This document shows positions 1-12,376 of a stretch of 64,000 bases of DNA, one piece after another. This DNA comes from Voacanga thouarsii (Eukaryota > Streptophyta > Magnoliopsida > Gentianales > Apocynaceae), in contig JANUWF010002356.1 in the NCBI GenBank assembly GCA_026120185.1, positions 682,001-746,000 of the forward strand, in the 5' to 3' direction. Every line of letters begins with the position of its first letter. The stretch's first letter is position 1. Below the pieces are notes generated by a model. That model searched no databases. It worked only from the letters and a program-made list of their open reading frames with translations, and was not told the origin of the DNA. A program made the translations under genes and the position numbers.

Positions 1-723
1 AAAAGCAAATGCTAACTTAGACTATACAGAATAGAAAGTTTGCATAGAATTCTGTGTTCTTCCAATCCTGAGCAAGGAAAGGCGCCCCAACTTCAATTTA
101 GTGCTAATTTTGGGTATGATTTAAGGCATTGATTCTTGATACTCAAGGTATGCTTAGTCTTTCATGAAGATTTGCAAACACGCCATGCATAAATTTGCTT
201 TTCATATTGTTTTTCAAGTAATTACAGAATAATTTTTAACTATTTTTGTAATGTATAAACAAATATTTCTTGAGTATATATCAATACGATTTTGACATTT
301 ATTAAAGTTCGATATATCACTCTTTATATTTCATTTCTTAAGATAATATGAATCGGAGTCAAAGAAACTAATGTTTAGAAATGTATATTTAGTTTCAATG
401 ATGACAAAGATTAATTCTAACAATGAAATATTTAGTAATAAACAAAATTTTTTTAGTTACATAAAAAACTATGTACCTATATCTATTCAAATGAGGAAAA
501 AAGAATTTTGCTAAGTGTCATGTTATTAATACAACACATAGTGAAACATATGAGTTTAGTAACGTTTCATACTTATATAAATTTTTGACAATTTTATGAC
601 ACACTATATCTTATTGTGAATCACTAAATTGGGATAATGTGGTTTTTCTTATTGATATGTAAATAAATAACAAACCTTAAGTATGTGTTTATGACCAAAT
701 AATTAGATCTCTCTTCTTCTTAA
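1..723. other. AT-rich noncoding stretch 3' of the STIG1-like gene
   Basis: No open frame with coding character is visible on either strand. The sequence is AT-rich, with scattered short A and T runs. Because the neighbouring gene is on the minus strand, bases just below 724 are its 3' untranslated and downstream DNA. I see no repeat boundaries or RNA gene here. Confidence 0.6.
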
Positions 724-1197
724 TTAAGCGTAATCGCAGATGCCGTATATACAGTAGCCACCAGGCATGCACCTGTTGCTGCAACGTCCGCAATGTCTCT
801 TATCATATGAAAGATCCACACATTCCCCCTTGCAACAAGATTCTGTAACCAAACACTTGTTCTTACAGGCACCGCAGTTGTTCTGATTGTACCCCAAATC
901 CATGCACTTGTGGTTGCAGCAAGTAGAATTTTTCCCTGTCAATTTGTAGCAGGTTTCATTGTCATTCTTTCTGCAGTGAGGAGCAGCAACTCTTGGATTC
1001 TTGGGCACTTTTGCAGCTAGGAAACGACTTAATCTCTTTGATGGCATGAGTATCCTCTCATCATGCAAAGCTGTTTCTGGCTCCAAGCTCTTCAAGGGGT
1101 GTTGTTCTTGGCCATCATCAAAGTTCCTCATTGTGAGAGTGATGATGGATAAAGCCATGGTTATGGCTATGATGAAAATGAGGGTGATCACCTTCAT
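724..1197 (-). CDS. STIG1-like (stigma-specific protein 1 family) secreted cysteine-rich protein
   Basis: Single-exon gene for a 157-residue protein. Residues 1-22 are a hydrophobic signal peptide, followed by a variable linker to about residue 70. The C-terminal domain carries 16 cysteines, including two CC pairs (NSTCC, ESCC) and repeated CxxC-type spacings (CGAC, CGRC), ending CIYGICDYA. This cysteine pattern and length are typical of the plant STIG1 family. Known members are small apoplastic proteins of stigma exudate or other tissues that affect exudate secretion, pollen-tube growth or peroxide levels. The function of this member is inferred from the family only. The ATG at 1197 is chosen because it starts directly at the signal peptide. 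A TATA-like CTATAAACTATA lies upstream on the minus strand near 1322-1334. Confidence 0.9.
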   Translation of the reverse strand: MKVITLIFIIAITMALSIITLTMRNFDDGQEQHPLKSLEPETALHDERILMPSKRLSRFLAAKVPKNPRVAAPHCRKNDNETCYKLTGKNSTCCNHKCMDLGYNQNNCGACKNKCLVTESCCKGECVDLSYDKRHCGRCSNRCMPGGYCIYGICDYA

Positions 1198-1321
1198 GAT
1201 TTGAAGGTGGATGGTGAAGGTAGAGAGGGAGACAGAGAGGAGATGCGATCTTCGTCGTCTCTTGGCTCCTTATTGGTGAGGGAGGGAGAGAATGTGCAGA
1301 GAATATTGATTGGAGGAAGTA

Positions 1322-1334
1322 TAGTTTATAGGGC
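1322..1334 (-). promoter_or_regulatory. Candidate TATA box of the STIG1-like gene
   Basis: On the minus strand the sequence reads CTATAAACTATA, about 125-135 bases upstream of the STIG1-like ATG at 1197. The spacing leaves room for a 5' UTR of roughly 100 bases. It is called from sequence alone. Confidence 0.4.
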
Positions 1335-1563
1335 GACCTTCTGGAGAAGTTGACGCGGAAAGAGAGGTAGTCCCTCGGGAGATTTGCTGCATAGGGTGTG
1401 GTCGACTTCTGGGACTTGATTCTAAAGAAATGCCAGTAATTGAGGCATTCTTTCTTGCTCACATTTTTTATTAATCCCACCCTTCTTCTTTACTCTTTCT
1501 TTGCCCACGTCAGAAACCTAGCTATTTTTGCTATATAACATATCACGATAAATTTATAAATTA

Positions 1564-1849
1564 CTATTTCCGTTTCACAATATAAATCATTTTAAACTTA
1601 TATACAAGAATTAAGGGTCTTAAATTTCATATAATTTTAAAACTAAATTTTCAAAAATATCCCTAATTAAATTTTTATCTACTTTGATAATCGGAGAGAG
1701 CTTTATCATAATTAGTGAAAAGAAAAAGATTGTAAGGAGGGATAGAGATGAAAAAAAGGTAATAAATATTTATAAAATTTTATAAAACGATTTATATTGT
1801 GAAAAAAAATTTTAAGTCCAAAATAATTTATATTATGAAATAAAAATAT
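1564..1849. mobile_element. Degraded Stowaway-like MITE (Tc1/mariner type)
   Basis: The left end CTATTTCCGTTTCACAATAT and the inverse complement of the right end (…ATTATGAAATAAAAATAT) form imperfect terminal inverted repeats, extending inward as TATAAATCATTTT/AAAATAATTTATA. TA dinucleotides flank at 1562-1563 and 1850-1851. Length is 286 bases, AT-rich, with no coding capacity. The ends resemble the CTCCCTCCGTYYC ends of plant Stowaway elements but are more diverged than the copy at 2753-3020. Confidence 0.6.
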
Positions 1850-2035
1850 TACAATTTTCTATAACCCACAAATAGAAACACTGCTTTTTAATAAAAGAAC
1901 CTCCATGATGGGTGTTGCCTACGTCTACTCCCAAAATCCATATATGAATACAAACCCGATTGTTAACTTTGGTATTTAATATTTACCTAACATTATTTAT
2001 TACTAGTGCATTTAACTTCAATTCATAGGTAGATA

Positions 2036-2750
2036 GGGGTGGCAATTGTGTCGTATTCGAATTGGCAGGTTAGATTAATTTGGAATAATTATACACGACT
2101 CGTTAATTCGAACATGACTCGATTAATAAACTTGTTTAATTTTTATAACTCAAATACGATACGATTAATAGATGGATTGTCATAATACGATATGCAGATT
2201 AGATAGATAATTATTAAACACGCTAACCTGTCCATTCATTATATATAAAGTTTTTTAAAAAATCAAATCAAACCATATAAAATTTAAACAACTAATAAAA
2301 CAGCCCATAAAATCTTAAATAGCCAATAAAATAATAAACTATCTAACTAAATATCTAAAGATCTCAATAAATTCATAAGACTTAATAGTAAAAATATAAA
2401 CAAATGTCCAATTTATTTAGTACATTGAAAATCTAGTAAATTTCAAACAATATTGATATTAATGTTAGGTGCATGTGAAGCCTCCTCCTTAGTAGGTGCC
2501 TCATTATTGATGTTTAATTAATTCATATGATAAAATTAAATTATCTAATTTTTTATATTGAAATTTGTAAGATATTACAAAAAGTATTAAATATAAGTAT
2601 TAAAAAAAAGTTAAATGAGTTTGCGAGTTGAAACAGATTGAACCTATTTATGACATTGAACACGTTTAAAATTAAACGGTTTGACCCATTTCAACTCGAA
2701 CTTGTGAAACTTTAACTTTAACATGTTATAATTGTGTCATTTTTATGTCG
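2036..2750. repeat. Candidate nonautonomous repeat beginning GGGGTGGCAATT
   Basis: The segment begins with AGGGGTGGCAATTGTGTCG and contains repeated variants of ACACGACTCGTTAATTCGAAC and of ACCCATTTCAACTCGAACTTG. The GGGGTGGCAAT start is common among nonautonomous hAT-like plant repeats. No clean inverse-complement right end is visible. The right side runs directly into the Stowaway-like element at 2753, which may have interrupted it. Family assignment is tentative. Confidence 0.35.
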
Positions 2751-2752
2751 TA

Positions 2753-3020
2753 CTCCTTCCGTCTCATAATATAAGTCGTTTGAAGCTACTTTTACTGTCC
2801 CAAATTATAAGTCGTTAGGGACTTTTCAATAAGGTTTTGAAGTTACTTTTATATTTTTATCCTTATTTATTATTCTCTTTCTCTTTCCTCTTTTCTCTTG
2901 TTTCAAAGACATTTAAATCTGGGTATTTTAGGAAAAAAAAAATATAAAGTCACATTATTTTTAAGAATCTTAATATATGTGAAATTAAATCAAACAATTT
3001 ATATTATAGGACGGAAGGAG
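2753..3020. mobile_element. Stowaway-like MITE with TA target duplication
   Basis: The 268-base element starts CTCCTTCCGTCTCATAATAT and ends …ATTATAGGACGGAAGGAG, giving well-matched terminal inverted repeats of about 20 bases. It is flanked by TA at 2751-2752 and 3021-3022. A second copy of the subterminal motif (CCCAAATTATAAGTCGTT) follows the left end. It has no coding capacity. The ends and the TA duplication match the plant Stowaway (Tc1/mariner) class. Confidence 0.85.
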
Positions 3021-3022
3021 TA

Positions 3023-4698
3023 TTTAGCATTGACACTTTTATAAACTTATAGGATAATGTAACTAACAAAATATGGAGAGAATTGACTACCAAATTAGTG
3101 GTTCAAATAGTTAGGCGAAGCTTGAATTAGTTGAGTGTGCGATCAGACTAGGAGGAGGCTGGCCTGCATGCGAAGCTAAGAAGATTGTGAATGCTGTTAG
3201 GGGACGCAAAGCTAATAGGAAAAGCATGGAGAAATGGTGCTGATTTGCGTGCATTTGCAAAGCAAATCTTGGGCTCAAAGACAAAGCATCCTATTTTGAT
3301 CACCTGAGGTTGGTCTCTGATCACTTCTCCGTCGTCCAAATTAGCAGTAAAAACATTCAGAGTAAACAATAAAAATCATTATCAAGGAGTTATAAGTCAA
3401 TCATCCCTTTTTCCCTGACACGAAATGCAACCTATCTCAATGTAGTTGCAGATACAATTATCTTGATATGTGATGCAAGTCAATTTAATATGAATCTCAT
3501 TATAATTAAGAAAATTAATAATATTTTTATTCGTTAAAATCGTTAAAACTTTTCTTTTTAAACGAACAAGTTTTGAATTTGATATTTACTAATACTTGTC
3601 TATCTCTTTGTGTACGGACAAAATAAAAAATGTAGGATTGAGAATAAATTATATTAAAATATATAAAGACGATATTATAACTTTTCAAAAAAAAAATTTG
3701 AGAGAGGAAACATAAATTTTAAAATGGTCTTTCTAAAAAAAATTAATTTGCTAAGAAAAATTTCAAAATTTTAAGAAATTTGGGGGGGGGGGGGGAGGGG
3801 TGGGGGTGGACGCAAATGCCAACCCTACCTCTTCAAAAATTTTAAAATTTTGTGCAATCTTATAATATTATTAAAAAATTAATACACACATAGTTACTTT
3901 TAATTGATCTTTTTTTATGAAGAGGAAGTTGTCATTTATAATACGTAAATGTATTTTAATTATACATACTTATAACTTAAATATATATTGAATCAAAATT
4001 TATTATAAACGTAACTCTGACATAATGAATTAATAAAAAAAAATAGTTAAAAGGGTTACCAAAAGAAGCTTTATTAGGCTTTTGATTGTATAATATATGG
4101 TCCAACTTCCATCCATTTGATTTTCTTTTTGGTTTATTGATCATCAAGCAAATTTGCTTTGATGGCTACATAGTATGTATTCAACTAAGTATACATTATA
4201 TATGTTTCTTGTACTTGACAATAACATAGTTTTACAACAGTTAACCATCGATTTGTATTAGTACCAAATAATTGTTTCTTCTTAGTACAATGCATGTAAA
4301 AGCACCGATTTAGTGCAATTTCAGTTGACCCTCCCACACACTTTGACAAGTCAAACTTTTTAATTGGAGAAAAGTCAACCCTTTGTTTCACATTCTCTCT
4401 CCATAAGCCACGTGTAAGTATTTAAAAAAAAAAGAAAACCCTCATTATATTGGCGTCACAGTCAAATGTGGACCATGATGCGGCCCATTTTTTGTAAGCC
4501 CATGGAAGTCGGGTATAGCGTATTGCCGGCCTTGTAGATGTACTGGTACCGTATATGAAGTCCATATTGGGCTTGGGCCATTGTGGGAGTCCATACAGGT
4601 TTCCTGTGAAATTCATTGTTTTTTTTTTTTTTCATTAACTCCGACAGTGTAAAACCCCCAGGGGAGCAGAAGGCAAAGCCCCTTGAACTGTCTCTCCA
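3023..4698. other. AT-rich intergenic DNA and 5' flank of the VPS35L gene
   Basis: No gene is recognised. The stretch holds a G-rich run at 3782-3810 (14 consecutive G, then AGGGGTGGGGGTGG) and long A/T runs. A GC-richer part from about 4440 leads into the VPS35L 5' UTR. Near 4325-4380 there are several TTGAC/GTCAA W-box cores. A short open frame at 3148-3369 on the minus strand shows no recognisable family. Confidence 0.5.
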
Positions 4699-7600
4699 AT
4701 GGAGCTCGAGTTCAGATGTCGAGATTACAGAGCCGAGGAGGAGGCCTGTTCTCTACCTCGCTTTCCTGCAGGGACTCATCCTCTCTCTGTACTATCTTCT
4801 TCGCCTTCTCAGGTCCTGAACTCTGTTTCTTCTTATGATCTCCTCTTCTTCCTCTCTTTCTTTCATCATCATGGTATCCCGGAAAATTTTTGAAATCTTG
4901 AAAGGGAACTAGATGACTCGTTCTGGTGCTATGTCATCGTTGGTTGTTTTGTTGATCGAATCTTGATCAGTGCTCATGTATTCTTAACACCTGTATCTGG
5001 AAATGGATTTTGGTAGAGCTCAATGCATTCCCGTGCCCGTTAGTTCTGTGATATTCTGAATCGAAATTTTGTAACCAGTTACTGATATAGCTATGGTATC
5101 ATTATATTGAGAAGGTGTGCAAGTCTAACAATGTTATAATCGCAATGGGTTTAGTGAATCCTGTTAAATAAGCAAAGGGTGAGGTGTGTAACAGTATTTC
5201 TTTAAAGTGACTCTTGCAAGTCAAGCCTTAATAAGATGTAGGTGCCAGGTGGACCTGCTCGAGATGTTGAGGACACTACACACTGGTATGGTGTAATGTA
5301 GTGGAGTTTAGAGAAACAACAGTGTGGCCTTTTTTGTTTTAGTGCCACTTTATTAGGATAAGAAAAAAATGTTTTCATGTACCACTTTCTGTATTGATAA
5401 ACCAAATAGATTTTCCAGAGAGAATGATATCTAGTTGGGGTGGTGGAGCATGCAGTTGTAGTTCATGTATTATATTAACATATAAGTGCTTTGATTAGAG
5501 GGGATTTTTCTCCCTTTTGTGTGTGTGAAGTAATAACCCTTACTGATTTTTCAGTTTGTCTAATGATTTTTTTTTCCTCACATGGATTAAGCAACACCCC
5601 CCCCCCCAAAAAAAAGAAAAAAAAAAAGAGGAAAAAAAAAGGGAAGAACTTACTGAAGGAGTTTAGTAAATCTTTCACAGGTTGATTTGGTGTATCAAGA
5701 GAAGGGTGATATCAATGATCCACTTAGGGGAACAGGTGGGAAAACAGAAGTATCTATAGAGGCTTTTCAAGACATAGAAAGCAATTCAACTCTAGTGCCT
5801 TCCATTGAAGCTGTTCAATACTCTTCAAAAGAATGGACTTCTTTCAAGAAATTCTTGATGCAAAAGTTTCCTGTCCCCAAGATGATTTCTGTATCTTCAG
5901 TAAGTGTAGCCTTTGAGCTTGCGAAAGTTTGTTAGAAACTGCTAAATCTGCTTATGTTTTTCTCTCCCTAGAATTTCTTAATGAAATACTTTTCTCTTTT
6001 TTAGCTAACCTTATGTGGGGATCTGTTTTCCTTCTTGCTTATCCCAGAGTTATGGATGTAGTTATCTGTTTGTTCTGTTAAAATTCTCACCAGTTTGTAG
6101 GATTAAAGCTTACGGCTGAGTAAATTGATTGGCAAAGTTTAGATTTTGAGGAAGAAACTATTTGTGATATCTAGCAAATTGGCAACTAAAAACCACTGGC
6201 CATATTGATAAGGAATTTACTCTTTGGATAATTCAGTAATGCTTGTTTCTGGCAACAATACAACAATTGCAATATCTGCACATGCATTGCACTTATAAGA
6301 TCCATCAGAAATAATTTTACATAAAAAAACTCTTGCCTTATTTTAGATGGTAATAAATGCCATAATGATCTGTTTCTTAATGCAAAAGCTGAGGATTAAG
6401 TAGTCAGAATTGGCTTCAATAAAGAATGCTGTGACTTTGAGCAAAGAATGTTGACTTGCCTAGGTGCAAAATAGAAATACTTATGTACATGTTTTTTTTC
6501 CTTTTGCAGATTTCTAGTGCAATTATGAAGGGCGTCAAGGGTATGATCTAACTTGAATCTTTCTCTTTAAAATTGCTATGCCTGAATACTGTCTCTGTGC
6601 TTATCAGATGGAGATGGTAGGGTAAACCTGATTTGTGGTAGGCCTTGGAAATTGTGCACTCAGTTTTTACATCCTTCTTAATACTTTTTCTTTATTTGGA
6701 CTTTTGAGCTCTTCTTTAGTGTTGTATCTCTCATGTTTTGCACATCGGCGGTTTTCATTGTATCATTGCAATATTCTGTTTCTTGTTATGAGCATGTCAG
6801 AACAACTGTTTGTGGGTTGACTGGTAACCTGGTTCTTCCTGGCATTTCTGTTGCAGGAATTTGTAGACTGAGTTCACCCCTTCCCCCGTCCTTCACAATC
6901 TCTTTTCTTTGTCTGAAAACTTTTCATATTTCTGAGTGTTGTATGGCTCTAATTTGTTGTTTTCGTTATGGTATAGCAGTTGTGTTTTCTTGGTTTAATC
7001 ATATATAATAACACTGTGCAGTAATTGATAATTCATCAGTTGATGTGCGTGTGGAGGAACTGCATGATCATAAAAGATTTTCTGAAGAAGGTGTTAAAGT
7101 TATGAGTCAGCAACAGTATGTCTCACGTTTACACGAACTGAAAGATGAAATTGCCCGTGCTTGGCATAATGATGATCGTGTTACATCTTTGAAGTTGTCG
7201 ATTAAGGTGAATTTGTCTATCCACTGCTCTTGTGTTGTTTCTGAGTTTTTGCAGAAGAGTAAGTAGTTTTATTTGGATACGGCTGATGTAATCTACCGAA
7301 GAAGAATCTTTTCTCCAGCGTCTTAGATCTTGGTATTGGAGTTCCATTTATTGGGGTAGCAGGTTAAATCATTGACTCTGCTTCTTTTTACCTCATGCCA
7401 TCTTAGAGAAGACAAACTAAATTTTGCTGCAATAGCAATACTACTTCAAATTAGCAACACTTGACAGGTTTAGACTTGAAGAAATTTCATTTGTTATTTG
7501 TTAAATCTAGCAATGGCACTTTACGGTAACTGTTGCAGTATCAAAATGTATGATAGGGGAATTCAAAACCAAGAGTTGTGCAAGATAATAGTACTATGAG

Positions 7601-10600
7601 CAGTTTTTGTATGAAATATTTTTTCATTTAACAATTATTCTTTCTTTTCTCCAGGTTGCTAGGCTTCTGATGGACACATCTGTCCTGCAATTTTATCCCA
7701 CACTATTTGTTTTAGCTACAGATGTGATGGATACGCTGGGTGACATGGTGTGGGAACGAATAAGGCAGAAAGCTGAATATGCAGAAGATGGAACCTTTAT
7801 TTGCTCTTTACCAGGTATGCCAGTGAAATTAATTAATTCTCTTATGCATGTTCTCTCTAGCTTTGATGAACATTACAGTTTTACTTTTTATTGCTGTATT
7901 TCTATATTCTTTTTATTTCTTAAAAAGGAATTAGATTGGTATTGTTTGGTTGTTAGAGGAATGTAGGATAATATGGGCTTATGTTTGTCAGAACAAATTG
8001 TGTAGTTTCCTTCATTTCTTGATGGTGTTATTTACTCTAGTTTGAATATGTTAAAGGTTTCTGCGGACTAACAACAAATTTCACATTAAACCTGTCTTTG
8101 ACATGTGGCAGATGATTTTGGCTCTACTAGTATTTGTGATGATGCCAAAGAAACCTGCAATAACTGGTTCTGCAAAGTTAGTTCTATCCGTGAGCTTCTT
8201 CCACGAATGTGAAGCCCCTAATCTCATTCTCAGTGGTGTTATATTTTTGTCCTTGTTTAACTCTCATTTCTTTTTTTCCCTGCATGCATGCTAGTACAGT
8301 TCTGTATATTTTTTCTGTCAAATCTGAATGCTCAAGAAGAATACAAGGCATGATGTAATTGAAGCCATAATTAGTTTGGATTAGGCTGAAAGTTCAATTA
8401 TCTAAAAATATGCCTTATTTAATAAATTTCATTTGGGAAACATCGGAGTTAGTTTTATTTGTGTCTCTATTTGTTTGTGAGTTTATTGCGGGTGACCAAA
8501 TCTATGTTTCTAACGGTATCTGTGTATGATTTACCAGCTATTTAGAGCTGGCCTTATTGCCCTGCTGGCGATTCCTTGTTGCCCATCCTGTGAAATGCCT
8601 TCAGCGCCTGGTTATGATGACTAGAGGCATTGCTGATCCATTAGCATTGGCCTATTGCCACTTATATATGGTCCACCGGGCACACAAACTACCTCAGCAC
8701 GATACAGGTATATAATTTCCTTTGTCTATTTATTGCATAGAAAAAATACCAGGACCTGGGCAAATATTGTACTTATATGATTACTTTCCTTTAAGATGTC
8801 AATTTACCTGCATGTACTGTATGCTGCTGCTATCTTTGTTGTTTCTTCCTTTGATGAAAGAGGGTTGTGTGCTGTGACAGGGTACATAATTACTAGCATT
8901 AATGACTTGAAGCATCTAATAACCCTTGCTGTGTCTTCGCAACAGACAAGACACGAGGTTTCTTCAGCAGATGGAAGGTTGCTTGTCAGCCTGATGGAAC
9001 CAACTATTGAGTATATGATGAAATTCATATTTAAGGATTTGAACAAGGTTAGTAATTAAGAATTTAGTAAACTGAACCTTTCTGCTGGTATTATTAGGAA
9101 CAATATTGCCTATTATATGCTGGTTTAGATTTCACTTGTGCAGGAATGATTTGAATGATCATCTGTTGTGTTCTGTCTTTGTGGAGAATGCCTTAATAAC
9201 TTGTGTGCATCATGAAATTGTCTATCTTTTCATTGTGTGGCTTGATTTTGCAACATGCCTATGAACTTTTTGTTATTTCAATATAAGTTTTTTGGTAAAC
9301 TATTCCAAATTACCTTGTATTTTTTACTTCCCAAATTGGCCATTTATTATCTGAGTATATTATTATCTAAGCATTATATCGTGAATCATTTTCCTCTAAA
9401 ATTTGTTGGCGTGTTATAATTATCTGAATGATTACTCCATTTTTTGGCTTCATGTTCTTATATATTCTAGCTTCCTGCTATTTTGGGAAAAAAAAAAGAA
9501 GAATATCACTACCTGCTGATGAGCATCTACTGTAGAACTTCACATTATCATTCTCAAGACATTATAGTAAGTTTGAGTCAGATTTTCTGAACATTGACTG
9601 AAAGATATGGTGCTTATTGCAGCAAGTTATTTGTTCGCATGCTAATCATGAACGTTAGTTTTTTTTTTCCAGTATTTTTGATGATATACAAGAAATTCTT
9701 AGAAGAATGTGTCTCTAGTTTTTGATGCCTTGATTTCTGCAAATTCTCTCGACATCTTGTGGTAATGATAGTTGAAGGAGCATCATTCCTGGGAAACTGA
9801 AACCTTTATGGGAGTGGCAGTATAGATGGGCTCTTGTTGACTACTACGTTTCTAGCATAGTTGTTAATTATTTCCTTTGGAATAGCAAATGCTTGTAAAC
9901 CTTAAGATTTTTCAGTAGAATTCTGATTTTCAGATAAGCACGGTGGGTGCACATTTATTGTTGTAATGGTTTATGAATGATAGACTTTCTTAAGAATAAT
10001 TTGTTTTTGTGAGTCATCCTGGTAGAGATCTGAGTTTATCATTTCTAAATTTCAATAGAAGACACAAGTTCAGGACATCCTTGTAGGGATTGGACTTGGA
10101 AGGGACCAGTCAGATTTATTTGGTGATTGTTCATGCCCTTCTATTATTATCCATCAGTTACTAAAGGAACTGCCTATTGGAATAATTTGTTCTTATGCCT
10201 TGGAGATTCTTCTTCTAGTTGAGTGCAACACTGATTGCTCATTTGATCAGGTATCTATCATGGTTGTCTCATTTGGCCTGTATACTTCTTTTGCTCAGGA
10301 TACATTATTCAGGCTGTCTTTTGCATTATTATGCCTATTCAAGCAGTTTTAATATTTGCATTTGCAGTTTTTGAATTACAAATTGATTGGACTCAGGCTA
10401 TGTGAAAGGATATCCCAAGTGAGCGAGGCTATTGCCATAGTCAATAAGGTTATTCAGGTATTCATGTTTATCTTTTCTTGTCTGTTGTATTCTGAGAACT
10501 GAGAACTTTGGATTACCGGTCTGCATCACATTTCACTACCGTAGCTTTTAGCTTAGGTTTCTATCTCTGTTTGTTGTGAGATGTTCTTCTCAAGTTTGAT

Positions 10601-12337
10601 AGAAAATTTCGGCTTGTATTAAGGTTCAAGCCTCTTGAATCTTCTTCTATAAATCAATTAGATAACTGGAAATGCTATCTATTTAAAAAAAAAAAAAAAG
10701 GCTGTTTTGCTACTTAGCCAATTGTAAGTTTCTTTTAATAATAACTGTCTGCCTGTGAAGAATAGCATATGGAATGTTTTAAACTCTAGAACTTTGCTTT
10801 TGATAATGTAAGAGTAATCTAAGGAATCAACTAAATAGTATCGTATTCCAAATTTACTTTGTTTGATGAGATATGCCCAGTATAGTTATTCATTTTCTTG
10901 CCAGAAAAGAGACAGAAGAGAAGGTGAAAAACTTTTGAGTCTGAAAAATCTGTAATTTGTTTAGTTTCAGTGGGATATTGTTTGCATTTACACGTAAGAC
11001 TATTATACTTGCTATTGAGTTTTCTTTCAAAAATTTGTAACTTCGATCTTCAGGTCACTTCTCTCTATGACAGCCTGGATGAACATTTGGAGGTTTTAGA
11101 TGCTTACGTGGACATTGTTCTGCAGAATCAACTCGTAAGTTGATCTAGTGGTGATCATTCCATATATTGACATTGCAAACTGGTTCTTCCTCACATTCCT
11201 AAACTTCTTTTACCCAGATTCCGTATATTCACGTGATTCTTGATTCAAGTCTTAAGTTTGAGTTCGCATCTGAACCTCTAATTTGGGCACTTATGGTTGC
11301 CTCTTGAGCAAACTGAAGTAACTTTAGTTTATGAAGATTGTTTCCCTTATATTCTTGAATGGCAGCAGGACACTCATCTCAACATGATTCTAGACAGAAT
11401 ATTTGGGCTGCTATGCAATGAGGGGATTGGTGAAAATGCCCTAGCAAGCTTGCAGTCTTTGTTTCTGAAGATCCTCACTCAGTTTGACAACGTGAATGAC
11501 ATATTATCACTGGTAGGCATCTACTTGAATTTATAACGTCATCTTCTTCCTTTTCCTCTTTTTCTCCCCTTCTCATTTAATTTGGTCAATTCATTCTCTA
11601 ATCATTTGCTAAGTTTGATAATTTTAAGAAAAGTTATGGTTCAACACTGTGGTTAAAAGGTAAATTTTTTGACACAGTTAAATCTGAATTATTTTGTAGA
11701 ATCATTTTGTTGACATCTTAGATTTGATGCATGGGACTGCAAGGAACATTATCAATATTCAGATCCTTAGAATTGCAACAAGGTAAATTATTTCCTTAAT
11801 TATCTTTACATCGAATGGCTTTTTTCCTGGATTTGGACATCATAATAGTTTTCCATTCTTTTCACCTTTGATGCATGGACTTACCTAGTCAGGCTGGCAT
11901 TAGTCTTTGCGGTGTATGGTTTTGCAACTGCTGACAATGGGAATATTTAAATATGCTATCAAACATGTATATTTTGCTTTGCTTGCTGGCTGAACCTTGC
12001 AGGACCTGTGCACATTGCTCTATTTGCTTATGGAGGAAGAGATGATGAGAAAGAAAATGAGTAAAATCACTTCTGGAAATTCCTTAAAATTGTGCCTTTT
12101 TGTTTGGCAGGAATAGCTGCCTTCAGGATCCAACAATCATTCATTTCCTATTTGAAGTTTCTCAGGCCTTGCATGATGGTGTGGACTTGTCAAACATAAA
12201 AAATGATGAACATCAACATTTGTCACATCTGATCTCTCGCTTTGTGAATATAGTATGTTCTTTTGCCTTGTCATCATGCAATTACTTTAAATACACGCAG
12301 ACACACACACACACAACTCAATCATGTTGTAATTTCT

Positions 12338-12376
<39 letters not shown>

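Noticed and set aside
4422..4616. 64-codon minus-strand frame upstream of VPS35L
   Set aside because: Short, in a promoter-proximal GC-richer region, with no homology I recognise.
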